64,000 bases of DNA from Utricularia gibba (taxonomy: Eukaryota > Streptophyta > Magnoliopsida > Lamiales > Lentibulariaceae): contig CM007990.1 of NCBI GenBank assembly GCA_002189035.1, positions 2,170,001-2,234,000 of the forward strand, read 5' to 3'. The first letter of the stretch is position 1. The number at the start of each line of letters is the position of its first letter. The notes below the pieces were generated by a model. The model made no database searches, was not told where the DNA came from, and saw only the letters and a program-made list of their open reading frames with translations. Of this stretch, positions 11,186 through 24,245 are shown piece by piece. The translations under genes were made by a program, and so were the position numbers.

Positions 11186-14100
11186 AAAAAAAAAAGAAGC
11201 ATCTGAACATCTGAACATGACAAACTACATGCATCTGCTCAACGAACATATTCATGATTTGTAACAATGGCTCAGAACCCAAGTCACTCATATTACAGTT
11301 GTACAAATAAACTTTGGAGCCAAAGTGATCTCTACTCCCATTCTGTAACATAGACTTGAAAATCCAAAGAAGGGACTCATTCAAAATCAGCTACATACAG
11401 CAGCTTGCAATCAGGTGGCGCACATACAACGAAACCGATAAAATCTGCAGCTGTTAGGTGATCTAACAAGTCTCCATTGCAAATCTTGACCAAGAATTGG
11501 AGGGCCTAAAAATGATGCCTATGAGGCAATGAAACAATTTACCGATTGTGTTTCGAAGGTGATGATATTGTGTTTTATTTTAATGTTTAGATTTGAGTAT
11601 AAATAGAGTGAAAATACTTGAATTAGGGAAGGAAATGACCCAAGGCACGTGCACTCAAATTATGCACAAGGAAAACTTGAAGTCATCCAATTTCTTTCTA
11701 ATTTGATGTCAAAGTGGATCTGTTGTTCCGTGTGATTTAACCAATCTATAAGCTTTTTTAGAACAAGGAAAAAATAAAAAATATAGGTTCTAACGAGAAG
11801 TTGAAATAGGAGAGAGAGTATGAAAAAAAAAGGTAATCTCGAGCACACTCCTAGCAAACAATTGGGGGAGATATTTTCTGATAATTTATGGAGGAAATGA
11901 AGAACACAAGGAAGGATCTAACTTCCAAAGAGGAGCCAAAGTATACAGTCAAATCTGCGTTCTATGGAGAGAAGACAAGCCGAGGCAAAAGGAGAGACAG
12001 TTTACCTGTTGGACGAAAGGATAGTCTGAAGGAGAACCTGTGTCATGAGTGCTAAGAAGAGATTTGCGTGCTTTAGATAGTTTGAAAAAGAAAACAATTT
12101 AAAACGCTTTACGGATTTTCATATCGGGTCTTTTATTAAAATATCCACTGTACCACTCTTTCTCACACACTAAAATTATTTTTTTCAACGCAAAATAAGT
12201 ACTTTTATCATACAGTTAAATTACAATGGGTATTTTTTCAAATTAACTCTTTTCATGTCTTTTATTTACACATCATGGCCAGAATATTTAATTATCTTGT
12301 TAGTTGTTTGGCTCAGCTACTTGCTACATCTTTACTACTAGAGATGAATATGACACTAAATACAATAGTTCCCAAATTCAAAAATTGCTCACTTCTTTTA
12401 TCCGCACAAGATGCTTATTTTATTTATTTTTTTATTGTTGTTTTCATTCTGTTTAATTTGGATAATGTTTTATGAATTTTCTACATTAGTTGCCTTCACT
12501 ACAAAAGTATATTATTTTCAAACACTTTAGCAAACCCCTTGTTTAATCTAGACTATAAGTAAGACTTACAACTAAAAACTAATTACTCTTTATGAATTAA
12601 CTTGGATTAACCGTTACTATATTTATTTTCCTATATAAATGTTTTATGGAATGTCTGTTCACCTTATAAATGTTTTGATGATGAAAGTTTTTAGATTAGT
12701 GACAAATAGAGAATTTACATTTCATCAAATGGTTAATCGACTCAAAGTGCTAGGAATTAGGAAAGAATAGTTTGCACTAGCTCAGAAAATTCTACACTCC
12801 TCACTGCTACAATTGGAACTAAAGATCAACCTTTTGAAAGATAGACCTCGTTATGAATGTTGCGAAAGTGGCAGCTCCCTTAAGGCCTTTGAGCATCATG
12901 TAATGAGACACAATACAACACTTGAAAGAGCTCTCAAAATGTTGCAACTTCATACAATATCTTAGGGAACAACAACATATTAAAAGAGAGGAATAGCAAG
13001 AGTAAGAAAAATAAACTTCCACTTAACATATGAAAAATTCTAAAGATATTGAGAGCCTAAAGATTTTTGTTATCAAAAGATATTTATAAAACTGAACAAA
13101 CATTTTACATCATATTCATTAAAAAAATAATGAAGTAATGATAAATTCAAATTGATCCATAAGGATTAAACAGAGGGTTTTTGTTGAGAGGTGAGTTTCT
13201 ACTTTGTAAAAATTCATAAGATGGCTTCTATAGTAAAAACATACAACACATTACATAAATCAGCATTTCTGAAAGTTTAAAAATAAGCATTCAACTTAAT
13301 CCTAAAATTAACTATACTTAAAAGATAGCCCAAACATGCTCCAATTACTATTCCGATTCACGCATGCAAATAGTAAATAGCATAACAAAGAAAACATGCT
13401 AAGTTGAAAACACTCAAATAAGGTAAACATTCAAGTAGGAAATTTAGATAAACTAGCAAATCATGAAAATGCAGAAAATTAAAAGTTTGATTCTCCAAAT
13501 CAGTTCTTGCACACGTGTCTTCTTCTTCTTCTCTAACAAACTGGTTCTAAAGCTTTTTTGGGAAGGTTCCTAATGTTCTAGTGTCGTTCTAGGCAATGGA
13601 GGTGGGTCTAATGTCACTCTAAAATTGATTACGTCATCTTCTTTGCACAGAAAAGTTTTTGTTCTATGGGCTTCAGGTGCTAGAGGTGAGTTCTACAGTC
13701 ACACTGGAATTGTCCCTCATTCGTCTTCTTCCATGATACTGGTTCAAAATCACCAAAAAGAAACCTCTCCTAATGTCGTAAATCTTCGTTCTCTTTCTAC
13801 TCAATCATGTCTGCCCCTATTGTGTTTCTTGGGGAGGCTTAGCATCTCATTCTCTATTTTCCATCGAATGGTCTTATCCCCTCACACATGTAGATGTGTG
13901 ATTCCCATTTTGTCCTTGGATTAATAATTATTATGCAATAGAATATACAGCTCAACCTAAATGGGGTGGTTGTTACTGAGCTTGGATAAACAATAAATTC
14001 ACCCTAACAAGCATAACAAGCAAATTAATGCAAAATAGATCCAAAACAAGTTTTTACATGAAATGAATTTGCTAACTCTAATTTTAACTTTTTTACCTAT

Positions 14101-15958
14101 TTTAATTCACCTAATTCGTCATCCTAACACTAAAAACACCATAAATACAACCTAATTTATTCTCTTTCTTCATTTTCCTAATTGTGTATTTTTCTCGCCT
14201 TTCTGCTTTGTTTCTTTTAGTTTTTATGCAGTTAGGCTCATCTAAATTTCATCCATGTCTTAGATATAAGTGAGAAATTTTGCACCCATTGGATCAAGAC
14301 ATCAAACCAACTTTTCTTACAAGAAAGAGGGTGCAAGCGTATTAATTCATTGGTGACACATTGGCAACACATGTACTTATTTGAGTCCCCATAATACCTG
14401 TGAACCTAGGAAAACAATGTCAAAGAAATTTTCTAATTTTGTCAAAGAAATCATATTCAACATAGTTATTAAAAAATTATACAAGTTTGATAAATATTAT
14501 TTAAAATTTAATATAAAAATATATAAAAGTTTGTAATAAAAACATTCCTAGATTCTTTTCCAATGCTTGTTTGTCCTTGTGTTTGGTAATGCACATGTGT
14601 TTCGTTTTTCTAGAAGTTCCACGCATCAATTAGGTCCTAGGCTTGCACTTGTTTGTTCGTATGCATGCTCCTAATCAGATCTGACGCTATGCCTCTCATT
14701 TGGGGCTACCCATTCACAATAGGCAGACGATTTGCCGATCCTTGTTCCCTTTTTATACGTCAGCAAATTGAATTAATAACCCTTCATTGCTAAATCCTAG
14801 GATCTATTCTCATGGACTATTTGGTTTATACATTACCAAAAAGTCATACTCATTTCCAGAATGTCTTCAAGAGATGTGTCTCTTTCGTTGTTCACGTACT
14901 CGTTGATTTTCCAAGCTAATTCTCGGACAAGTCCTATCAATTTCTAAATCCAACGGGTATAGCTCGATTGAAGCTCTACACTGGTCATACAACACAAATT
15001 AATAGCAATCAGTTGCACAGTTGTGAAAAATAGATAAAAAATTCAAAAAATAACAGAAAAATTAAAATAACATGAAGCAAGATAAAAAAAAAAAAAAAAC
15101 CTAATGGATTATTCCCTGAAAATAGCGCCACTTGACGATAATTTTATAAGTACATAGAAATCATCAAAATAACAGATAAAGATTATTTCTACAAAAAAAA
15201 TTAATTATTTAAATTTCTTAAAAGGAATTGAAAATAAACAATAGAAATATAGAAAAGTTGTTTTGGATTAAGGCTGTATCATACACAAGCTTTACTCAAT
15301 GTATGTATGAAAGTATGGATTATCACAAGAGGTGAAATGATTCTGGTGACGTAGTTGATTTTATAATTCCATAAAACAAGTGACGGTGTTATAATGGTCA
15401 TCAAATAATACTATTTTAGAATAAAACTCCAAAAACTTGTACAAGCAGATCAGTTTTCAAGACTTGTATACATGGAAATATGAATTTTGAACAAGGTGGA
15501 TTTTAAATTCAAGGTTACTTTTTTTATTGTTTTTAAAATTAAATCTTTCTTTTGTTTTCAGTATTTTTTAGTATTTATTTAAAAAGAAAATTCCAAAAAT
15601 TACAATTTTATGTGAATATGATATTATTTTATTATTTGATGGTTTCTATACAATTATATAATTAATATCACCTTTATCATTCCATATATCAAAAACAATA
15701 TTTGATTTGATAGTTAATCAAATTCTTCCAATACTACTAAATAAATGCATCCTAAAACAATAATTAATGGTCAACCACATCATCATGAAGTTGCTCACTA
15801 CACATTCGCTTGAAACAGGCCTACTTTTACAAGACTAGAGCTTCACATCGCTCAGACACTCGCACTTTATCAATCACTTTCCCAAATTAAAAAAAAAAAA
15901 AAAAAACAAAAGAAATTGTCAATCTCTCTCTCTTCTCTCTTTCTCTTGATTGTGGAAA
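11186..15958. other. long intergenic stretch, no gene seen
   Basis: The first few hundred bases are presumably the 3' UTR and downstream region of ORANGE; an A-run follows the stop at 11185. From 12100 on the sequence is AT-rich with short motif-free frames. 13160-14300 resembles the non-coding parts of large retroelements in texture (a mix of moderately GC-rich and AT-rich blocks), but I could not align it to the repeat pair at 4615/22425. An (A)n run lies at about 15890-15907. Confidence 0.35.
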
Positions 15959-17286
15959 TCAGCAGTCGCTGGCATGAATCTTTTGCTGCACCCACAAAGG
16001 TGACAAAACGGGACTCATTTTGGCCTCCCTGGAGCTTCCCATCCCAACCACGCCCTCCTTTTCATCACCTCCTTCCATATCTCTCACATCAACTCTCCAC
16101 ACCTTCAGCGTCTGATCCGCACTCGCACTGTAAACCAGCAAACTCCTCACCATGTCCACCGCCCCCGTCGCAGTCTCCATCGCCGCCGCGAGGCACTTCA
16201 CTGGCCCACGGTGCCCCTCGATCACAACCAGACAGGCGTGGAACGCGTTCCCATCATCCCGTTTCCATATCCGAACCGTTGAATCCTCGGATCCACTCAG
16301 GATCAATTCCTCAATTGTGACTAGAGACAGAATCGAGAAATGATGCCCCTGTAGAAATCCCGCGTGGTTGTACCGCCCTGAGTTTTGCTCCTTCTCCCAG
16401 AAATTAATCAGCCCATCTGAAGATCCCGAGTACAGAAAATGAGAAGAATTGGTGCAGCTGAGAGCCAGTGAATTGACAGGGGAGGGCTGAAACTTGAGCG
16501 TCATTGTGAGAAAATGGGGGAACTCGCGCATTACCCTTCTCCAGATTTTGACTGTCCCATCCGAGGAACAGGTGAAAACGCATCCATCGAATTGGTTCAG
16601 GACAATGGCGTTGACATTCGCATCATGAGCAACGAAAGAATCAACGCAGCTTTTTTCCATCAGTTTCCACACTTTGACGGTGTGATCCCATGACCCTGTG
16701 TACAGCAATTTCTCCACGCTGTTGATCGCCAAACAGGAGACCCGAACCTTGTGCCGATTCGAATTCTTGGAACTCGAGAAAAAGGATCTTGTTCTTCTCG
16801 GGAGAGTCATTATTTTCCTGGGCTTCAACTTCAAGTCGCTTTGTCTATGCATGTGCGTGATATCCCATAGCCGAACTCTGCAATCGCCGTGCGCGGTGGC
16901 GATGCTCCGCCCAGCTGCCAGAATTGCCCGTATTGGCCCCGAGGGAGTTTTGAAACTGCCTGCTTCCGTACAGGTGGGCTGCCCCAGGCTTGAATTTTGC
17001 TTCCGCTGGAGGCGGTGAAGATATAGTCCTTATTCACCGCTAGACAGGAGACGCTGGAATCGCTCCAATGGAGGGATGCTATGCAATGATAGACAAATGG
17101 GCGCGATCGCGACGGCGATGTGCTCCCTGGCGCCGGAGACCTCGTCCACGGCGGGAAACCTGAGGCGGATGAGACACAGGACGTCCTGGCGGAGGAGACC
17201 TGGGAATCGAGCTCTCTGCTGACCTCGAAGGAGAATCTCGCAGCTGCAGTGAAGCTCATGCCTGCATCGTCGTCGTCGCCGTCCAT
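15959..17286 (-). pseudogene. WD40-repeat protein, JINGUBANG-like, with one frame break
   Basis: Intronless gene encoding about 440 residues and seven WD40 blades once the frame break is allowed for. Blade ends visible in order are IFTASSGSKIQAW, then IATAHGDCRVRLWDI, LYTGSWDHTVKVWKL, VFTCSSDGTVKIWRR, LYSGSSDGLINFWEK, LILSGSEDSTVRIWKR and LVYSASADQTLKVWRV. A Ser/Pro-rich N-terminus precedes CIASLHWSDSSVSCLAVNKDY. This layout is that of the plant JINGUBANG family (Arabidopsis JGB restrains pollen germination); the family is usually intronless. The ATG at 17286 (MDGDDDD) is my preferred start, with an upstream in-frame ATG at 17415 possible. The open frame ends prematurely because the C-run at 16982-16985 (G-run on the coding strand) is one base short; the second half continues in the next frame from there. 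Everything else is intact, so a consensus error is as likely as a true mutation. The exact paralogue is not resolved. Confidence 0.85.
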
Positions 17287-20200
17287 TGTTTTGTTCTTAT
17301 TCTTTTGCTGTTTCAGGGGAAATTGGTTTGAAAGAGATGGAGTAGTGCGGAACAGCGCAAGGGAGTTGTAATTCGTGTTGAGATATGAGGACCTATCTTC
17401 TTCACCTAAAACCATTCATTCCTCTTTTTCCAGAGAATGGTACACATTTACGCAGCTGGGCTATGGGCTAGGTATGCGTAAGTGTGTGTTGCTGAAATAA
17501 AAACTCACGGCAAGGTTTGGTGTGTGTTGGTGGTGGGCTTAAAATTGTTTGCATTTATGCAGTGTCGAGTACGGGAACAATTTTGGAGGGGAATACCGAC
17601 ACTCGTATTTCCTCTATGTGTATCAACCCACTATCTTCATCTTGAAATTCTCATCTGAGTTCCAATCTTGTACTGTTCACGTGTGCTATCGAAACGGATG
17701 AGAGATTTGAGGTCAGCATGCATTTCGTTGTATTAGAATTATTGATTATCCCACGGCACGGCGAATACGAACACAAAATAAGACGGAATTATTGATTACA
17801 TGATTTGGCGTAGACGATCAAACATTCCGTATTTGTTTAGTATTATTTACTGATAATGCATACATACGAGTTCTCTTATTGCAATTTGGTCCAAACTATT
17901 AACATATCACATAAAGAGCATATTTCAAAAAGATTCCAATTATTGTTCTTTTTCATTATAACAGTTCACAAAAATGTTCTTGCTAACAATTAAAGTTCTA
18001 ATCATCTGCTGAACATGGGTTTACCTTTACATGATGAAATATGTTTATTTGATTGAATTCAAAATAATAAAACAAAATTATTATTCTGTAATATTTAAAT
18101 CAAGCATAACCTTTTAAAAATTCAACTCTACCGCCCCCAAAGGAAACCTTCAACTCCTAGTGTCTTACTATTATAACTTAAGGTTCTGTTTAACATATAT
18201 ATATGTCTTATTATGAAATCTGCTATAAAACACGATATAAAACATATTCAAAAAAACCTTTTGTAGCACTTGGAAAAATGTTGCATATCTCCATCTAATT
18301 CTCTTCGTAAATCATGGAACCTGTCTCATTTGAAAGCGACTTTGATAAGCAAAGCACATACAAAACAAGTTCTTTGCATAAACATATAAACTTCTTTTGA
18401 AACTCAAAACAATTCATACAGATTTGAAAGACAATATAAGACATATGTAATGAAATTACTCTCTATTAGAGTTTTCAAATGATTTCACCAAATATAGAAA
18501 CTAAACTCACAAAAAACTGAAATTGTGAGAATACCAAAAAGTAAAACAAGGAGCCATTTGGCTCTGAAATTTCACATTTCAGAAAAGAACAGGATTCCTA
18601 TTCCAAAGACTTTGTAAAGCAATTTTGAAATGCTCAATAATGTTTATTTCATTTACCTTGCCTTTTACCTTCCACTACCTCTAGTCTATACTTGAGAGCT
18701 CTTTAATACTTTTTCCTAATTTCTTGTGTACCTCTTTGCCTTTTCCCTCTTATGCTTATTTCACAACTATAAAAATGATATTTATAATATTAAAAGCATC
18801 TTTTAAATAGACGATTTTGTTGAATCATTATTAGTATATCTATTTGAAAGAAACACACCTTCTTGCCAATGATTTTACTTTTTCTTTTCTCCTATTTTCC
18901 CTTCATTAGGCAAAATTTTTACCATGCCCCTGGCCAAATTCCCCTTGAGGTAAAGTCCAAGTATTGATTATAGCTATGGAAAAAACTCCATATTGCTTTC
19001 CTACAGAGTCAACCTAATTTGTTTTCGAAATTCAGAGAAAATTATGAAACATACTTTTATAAATCCTCATATTCTCTTTATCTTGTGGAATTTTCATCTC
19101 GAAACTCTCACTTTGTAGTGGCAAGTTATAGATATTCTACAAGAATGTTGCGTTCCACTTCCCATAGAGCTTCATCCTCTCCACGGTTAGACCATTGCAC
19201 TTTAATCATTGGTATGAATTTTCTCCTCAGCATTTGCTTTTCCCTTGCCAAAAGTTTCATTGGAACTTCCTACTGAGTCAATTGAACATTCGAAACAAAT
19301 TAGATTGATTATGTATGTAGGGAGACAATGCTGAGGTTTTTTTTGTCACAGTCATAAGCAATACTTGGATTTTAGCACAAGGGGAACTTAGCCAAGAGAA
19401 CATGGGTAATAACTATGTATAACAAAGGGGAAATAGGAGAAAAGAAAAAACAGAACCATTGCTTATTTATCACGTGTTTGAAACTCGTGCAATCACATGT
19501 ATTTGAAATAGACATGATAACAATAACTAAAAAAAATGATGATTTTAGTACCATAAATATCATTTTTCGAGCTTTGAAAAAGGAAAGATGTATAAGAAAT
19601 TGGAAAATGCAATAGTAACCTCCAAGTGTAGAAAAGGAACAGTGAAGTGTAAAAGTCAAGATGAATGTGATAAATATTACTCAATGTATCAAATTCGTTT
19701 TACAAGTACGGTTATTAGAGAATACACATTTTCATTTTCTGATGAGTGTAGTAAACAACAAGACAAAAGCAATTTTACTTTGAATTTAGTTGAATAATAA
19801 TCATTTTTTCTTCGATTTTGAAAACATTATTTATTTATTTATTAATTTGAGTGGGTGCAACTGTGCACGTTCATTGCATTACCCGTAGGGTTAGATGTAG
19901 TTAATTAAAACAAAGGCCCCTCCCTAGACCCATTACTATGTTGTATGCAATTGATTTCGATTAGTTATATGCGTCATGAGGAGAGGTTGGTAACCGCATT
20001 TACTTGGCATTTACAATTTGCACCCCACAAGTGGAGCGTCCTTGTCGGAATCCTATCTTCCGTTGCACCTTACACCATGTCTTTTTTTAAAAAAAAAAAA
20101 TGCACATATTATTGAGTAATATATATTTGATATTAGGCTGCTTACGCAAGAATAAATATTTAATCTAGATCAATATTGCAATTTTAGTTTAGATCTTTTG

Positions 20201-20746
20201 AATTAATATACTTATATGAGAATCATTTGTTTTCAAAATATATTTTTTTCAGAATTTATCCAATCCTTGTAATAAATCTAGTATCCTTATGAGGAAATTC
20301 AAGTAATCGTTATTTGAAGAAATTTGATTTTCGACCATGTCAATAATAAAAAGTATTATTTATTATAGTCTACACAATTATTATACAAGGGACAGCCATC
20401 GCATTTGTGTATTCCAAATGGGACATTCGAATTGATCGTACACAGGAATGTCTTTCTTGTGAGTCGGTGGACCGGACTCACAAGAGCGCATAAAAAGGGC
20501 CTTAGGTGGGACCCATAGGTAAGGAAAATGTATATAAAATAGAGGTTTGGCGGTGGTCGGGAGGGGAACTTGGATGGAAAGGGAGGGAAACCGCCGGGGT
20601 AGCTCGAGGTTGACGATGAATTGTGGCACGATGCGGCTGGAAAGCATGGTTTGGGCTCACATAAATGCCTAGAGAGCTGACAATGTGAAATTATGTCAGG
20701 TTATTGGCGATTGTGTGAGAGTTGCACTTGCGTTGAATGAGTTGAT
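17287..20746. other. intergenic DNA upstream of the WD40 gene
   Basis: The first few hundred bases are the probable 5' UTR and promoter of the minus-strand WD40 gene. The remainder is AT-rich with motif-free frames. A possible Cys-containing small open frame at 19588-19797 is listed separately. 20381-20650 is locally GC-richer without recognisable coding content. Confidence 0.35.
19588..19797 (+). CDS. small Cys-containing open frame, unknown, possibly degenerate
   Basis: A 69-residue frame with four cysteines: CRKGTVKC, KSQDEC and, further on, SDEC. The spacing faintly recalls small secreted Cys-rich plant peptides. There is no signal peptide in this frame; the sequence before the ATG is open in another frame. 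The ATG is not in an obviously good context. I do not recognise a family, and it may be noise in AT-rich DNA. Confidence 0.15.
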   Translation: MYKKLENAIVTSKCRKGTVKCKSQDECDKYYSMYQIRFTSTVIREYTFSFSDECSKQQDKSNFTLNLVE

Positions 20747-21384
20747 GTTGGAAATTCTTGTATTGGAAAAGAGGTAAAGATCTCACATTGCTAATTGAAA
20801 TCCTCGTCAACTAATTTATATAAAATATCAATGTATTAGTATTGATGAGCTACAAAATTAATTGCATCTTGCATGTGTGTAGGGTCTAATTTATTAGATT
20901 GGGTTGAGTTTCAGGACAGCCTCAAAACCCAAAAAGCTACGCATGCAAGAGGGTGCGAATCCGACCCCGAAAGCCTCTTGTGTGTGTGTGACTATCGATA
21001 GTGTTCTCGAAGAGTCTATTGAATCTAAGGGGATCAAGAAATCCTTTAAAACATGTTATATGCATGAGGTTTTGATTGTTTCCCGTTTTTGGTGTTTGAT
21101 TTACAGCAATCTAAAAGAGTTATCTTGATGGATCCAGCTACCACCCTTATAAAAATCTTAATCCTATGTTGTTAGCACTGTTGGTCACCAATGCTCTATT
21201 TATCGATGCCACAATGCCTTCAAAGCAGTCTCCTCTGATGCAGATCTGTTTGCTGTGCTGCTTTCGACAAACCCCACTATCCAAAATCTGCATGTGTCTG
21301 CTTATCTGCCATGAGTCACCTCCAGTGTTTACAATTTGTCACTGAATCATCCGATTATTGATCGATTGTTCCTTGACAGTTCAA

Positions 21385-22095
21385 AGATTGAACCTTTTGA
21401 TGGCCAAAACTTCCGATGCTGGAAAGATTAAATCTTTGAATTGCTAGATATGCATAATGTCTCCTGGGCCCTCGATGTCACCAAACAGGAAGCAAAGAGT
21501 TCTAAAATCCTTGCTGTGGATTGGGATTGAGCCAATCAGGTATGTGGTCATACTATAATTACCACCCTTGCTAATATCCTCTTTGATTTATATATAATCT
21601 ACAAAGATGTTGACTCTATATGAAAGTCGATGATTGCTAGATACATTGGCGAGGAGGTTGTTAAATCTTGAGTTGTAGCCACCCATTATCTGCAAAGGAA
21701 GATGTACGATGACAAGGAATTTCATTGTCTCTTGGACAACATGGCTGTTCAAAATATTAATATGCCTCTAGAGTTTGTCACTAATTCACTGATTCAAGAC
21801 ATGGATTCACCAATGTGATCACAACACGACGCTAGATCATTTAATTAATCACATTGTAATTGAGGATAGGAAAAGGAAAATTAGCAAGAAGCCTATCAAT
21901 CATGAGTATCAAATGAATGTCCTCAAGAATAAATAAGGGAGATACAAATTTCACTCAAAAAGTTCTGATTCAGTTTCACATATTATCTTAGTTCCAAGTT
22001 TCGACTAACGATGGTATAAAAAAGATAAAGGGTCATTATTTTGTTTGTGGTAAGGTAAAATACTTTGCAGCACAATGCTCATTATGATGAGATGA
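21385..22095 (+). pseudogene. Ty1/copia gag relic
   Basis: The frame starting near 21385 reads EPFDGQNFRCWKD, then IFELLDMHNVSWALDV, the diagnostic opening of copia-type gag proteins. It continues as HTIITTLANILFDLY, SMIARYIGEEVVKS and THYLQRKMYDDKEF, with several in-frame stops. Near 22035-22080 a broken zinc knuckle, GHYFVCGKVKYFAAQC, is visible; the CCHC pattern has lost residues. No pol region follows in register. A TGTTGGAAATT start near 20747 could be an LTR border, but no second LTR was found. It is non-functional. Confidence 0.7.
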
Positions 22096-22424
22096 TTATA
22101 AACATGCTTATTTATTTTGATAAGTGGTTTTATGTCGTTTCAAAAAGTATTTTTCTATTATTCTTGAGTATTATTTTTACTTGACTCCAATATATCTACA
22201 TAGTCATCATCTCCTTGTAATATGTTGTCTACATACTTTTGTTGTAATAAACTCTCAAGAGGATCATCTAGATCAATGATTCGAATAAAGCTGTGGATAA
22301 ATGCACATGCTAAGATAATGAAATTGAGTATATCTACATTGTAGAGTGATAAATAAAAAATTTCTTAAAATATCATTGTGAGAAATGAAATTTTCGTATC
22401 AAATAATTTTATAATTCTTAATCC

Positions 22425-22870
22425 TTACAAAATACAAGCTAAACACGAAATATAAAGTAGAGTTCAGGGTTGATCACAAGGAGCTGGTACTTGCAAAGTA
22501 TTTTAACAAATGTAGAATTCAGAATAAATGTTGTTCTTAATCTATGTTCAAACTAACAGTGGTAGACAAGTTCAATAAAAAAGATCAAGTCTCAACGCTG
22601 AAAATAACAAATACTAGTTTTAGTACAAAGTAATACTAAGATGTTTTAAGAGTATGAAAGTGATGTGGTACTAAGGCCTCTAATTTAATTCAAAAAATTT
22701 TATACTCATAATTTCAAACAACCTAAATCTATTTAGGTTATTCATCATGTTTTCGGCTAATATAGCCCTCAATATCATTACCAACGTCGCAATTAAATCT
22801 ATTCGCATACAAAGTATATAGAACTAAATCTATCCGATTCTAGTGGTTTGACCCCAAACTAACACCTATT
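22425..22870. repeat. dispersed repeat, copy 2 (copy 1 at 4615-5100)
   Basis: Co-linear with 4615-5100: GGTTGATCACAAGGAGCT, CTAACAGTGGTAGAC, GTACTAAGGCC, the 'ATACTCATAATTTCAAA' block and the 'CAATTAAATCTATTC' block ending at CTAACACC. Same orientation as copy 1. This copy shows more C-to-T and G-to-A differences than copy 1, which would fit decay of methylated DNA (inference). Confidence 0.6.
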
Positions 22871-23640
22871 TTTTGGAAATGAAAAACACCCTAAATGAGG
22901 CAAAACCATTTTCTCCCATATTAACTTTCTTAGAAATATGTTATTACACAAGTTCATATTGATTCTTTTTTCCAATAATGTGAGAGCACCCTCAATTTTC
23001 TTGTTTTCTAAGTTACCACCTATTTTCTCCTTACATACTTTACAAGATCACCTCAAAGTGGGTAGAAAGAATGATAATTCTGATAAAAACCTATAAGACT
23101 CATAACAAGAGGCATTGTTGAAGATAACAGCCCAGATAGAATGTTGTGGGCCTAATAAAGCTTGATCCAAAGTTAGTATTAGCCTTTGGAAGTGAAGTGC
23201 TTACATTTCATATCTACTTTAGGCATATCATCCATTGTAATGGGTTGAACTCTAAATGCTGGTATATGGTCGGGGCTCAAGTACTTACTAGGAAGGCCTT
23301 GAAATAAAGTCATGGAAGGTACTATCACAAAGATTCAACATAGTAAGACCCAACAAGGACTTGTTAGGAATGTCTAAGAATACCTCATGAAGTGGATAAG
23401 GTAAACACTCGGCAGAGATCCTAAAGGCTTTCATCTAAGATAAGCTTCTTGGGTGTGATACATGATAAGCTAGACTCTATACGGTTTTGTAGACCCGGAA
23501 AAGATCTTAAAGGTATATTCCATTATTGTTTTGTCTTTGCTACCATTTCCTTACCCAATTACTTGCTTTCCTAAATTTCTGGCCTACTCAATGTTAAATT
23601 CCTCAAGTTCTTACAGGTCTAAAGAGTCGATTAAATGAGG
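22871..23640. other. intergenic DNA, nothing recognisable
   Basis: No coding motif. Moderately GC-rich patches at 23100-23520 suggest old transposon sequence, but I could not assign a domain. Confidence 0.3.
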
Positions 23641-24245
23641 GAAATACGTTTACTTTTTGCAAATATTTTATAAATTAATATTAATAATTTTAATGAAATT
23701 TCGTATATTATTATTAATGATATTTATATATAATAGATGAAAAAAATAAAATATTCTTTTTTTGTAAATATGTACTTATAACATTATACCTATTGGAATA
23801 TATATATATATATTTTTTTTTTGCAAATCAAAATAGTTTTACAAATGAATATTAATAATTTTGATGAAATTTTGTATATTAATATTAATGATATTTATGT
23901 ATAATAGATAAAAAAATTATTATTTTGATAATTACTATAATACAATTATTTATACTTTACTCACTTGTAAAGAAATAAAATATTCTTTTATTGTAAATAT
24001 GTACTTGCAATATTATAATTTTTGAAATACATATTTTGTAAATCAAAATAGCTTTATAAATGAATATTAATAATTTCAATGAAATTTAGTATATTAATAT
24101 TAATGATATTTACATATAATAGATAAAAAAATATATTATTTTGATAATTATTATAATAGAATTGCTTATATTTTACTCAATTGTGAAGAAACAAAATATT
24201 CTTTTTCTTATAAAGATGGATTTGGAATATTATGATTTTAGAAAT
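23641..24245. repeat. AT-rich tandem array, three diverged units
   Basis: The block AATATTAATAATTT(T/C)(A/G)ATGAAATTT recurs at 23677, 23848 and 24063. Each is followed by TATATTAATATTAATGATATTTA, 'ATAATAGATAAAAAA' and 'AAATATTCTTTT...GTAAATATGTACTT'-like sequence. Unit lengths are about 171 and 215 bp; the third unit has lost part of its end. A monomer near 170-180 bp is in the size range of plant satellites, but three copies do not make a satellite array. Confidence 0.6.

Noticed and set aside
11186-11196. A-run right after the ORANGE stop as a retrogene tail
   Set aside because: The gene has six introns with normal splice sites, so it is not a processed copy.
15888-15907. A-run beside the intronless WD40 gene as evidence of a retrocopy
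   Set aside because: On the gene's own (minus) strand the run is T, not A, so it is not a poly(A) tail; this family is usually intronless anyway.
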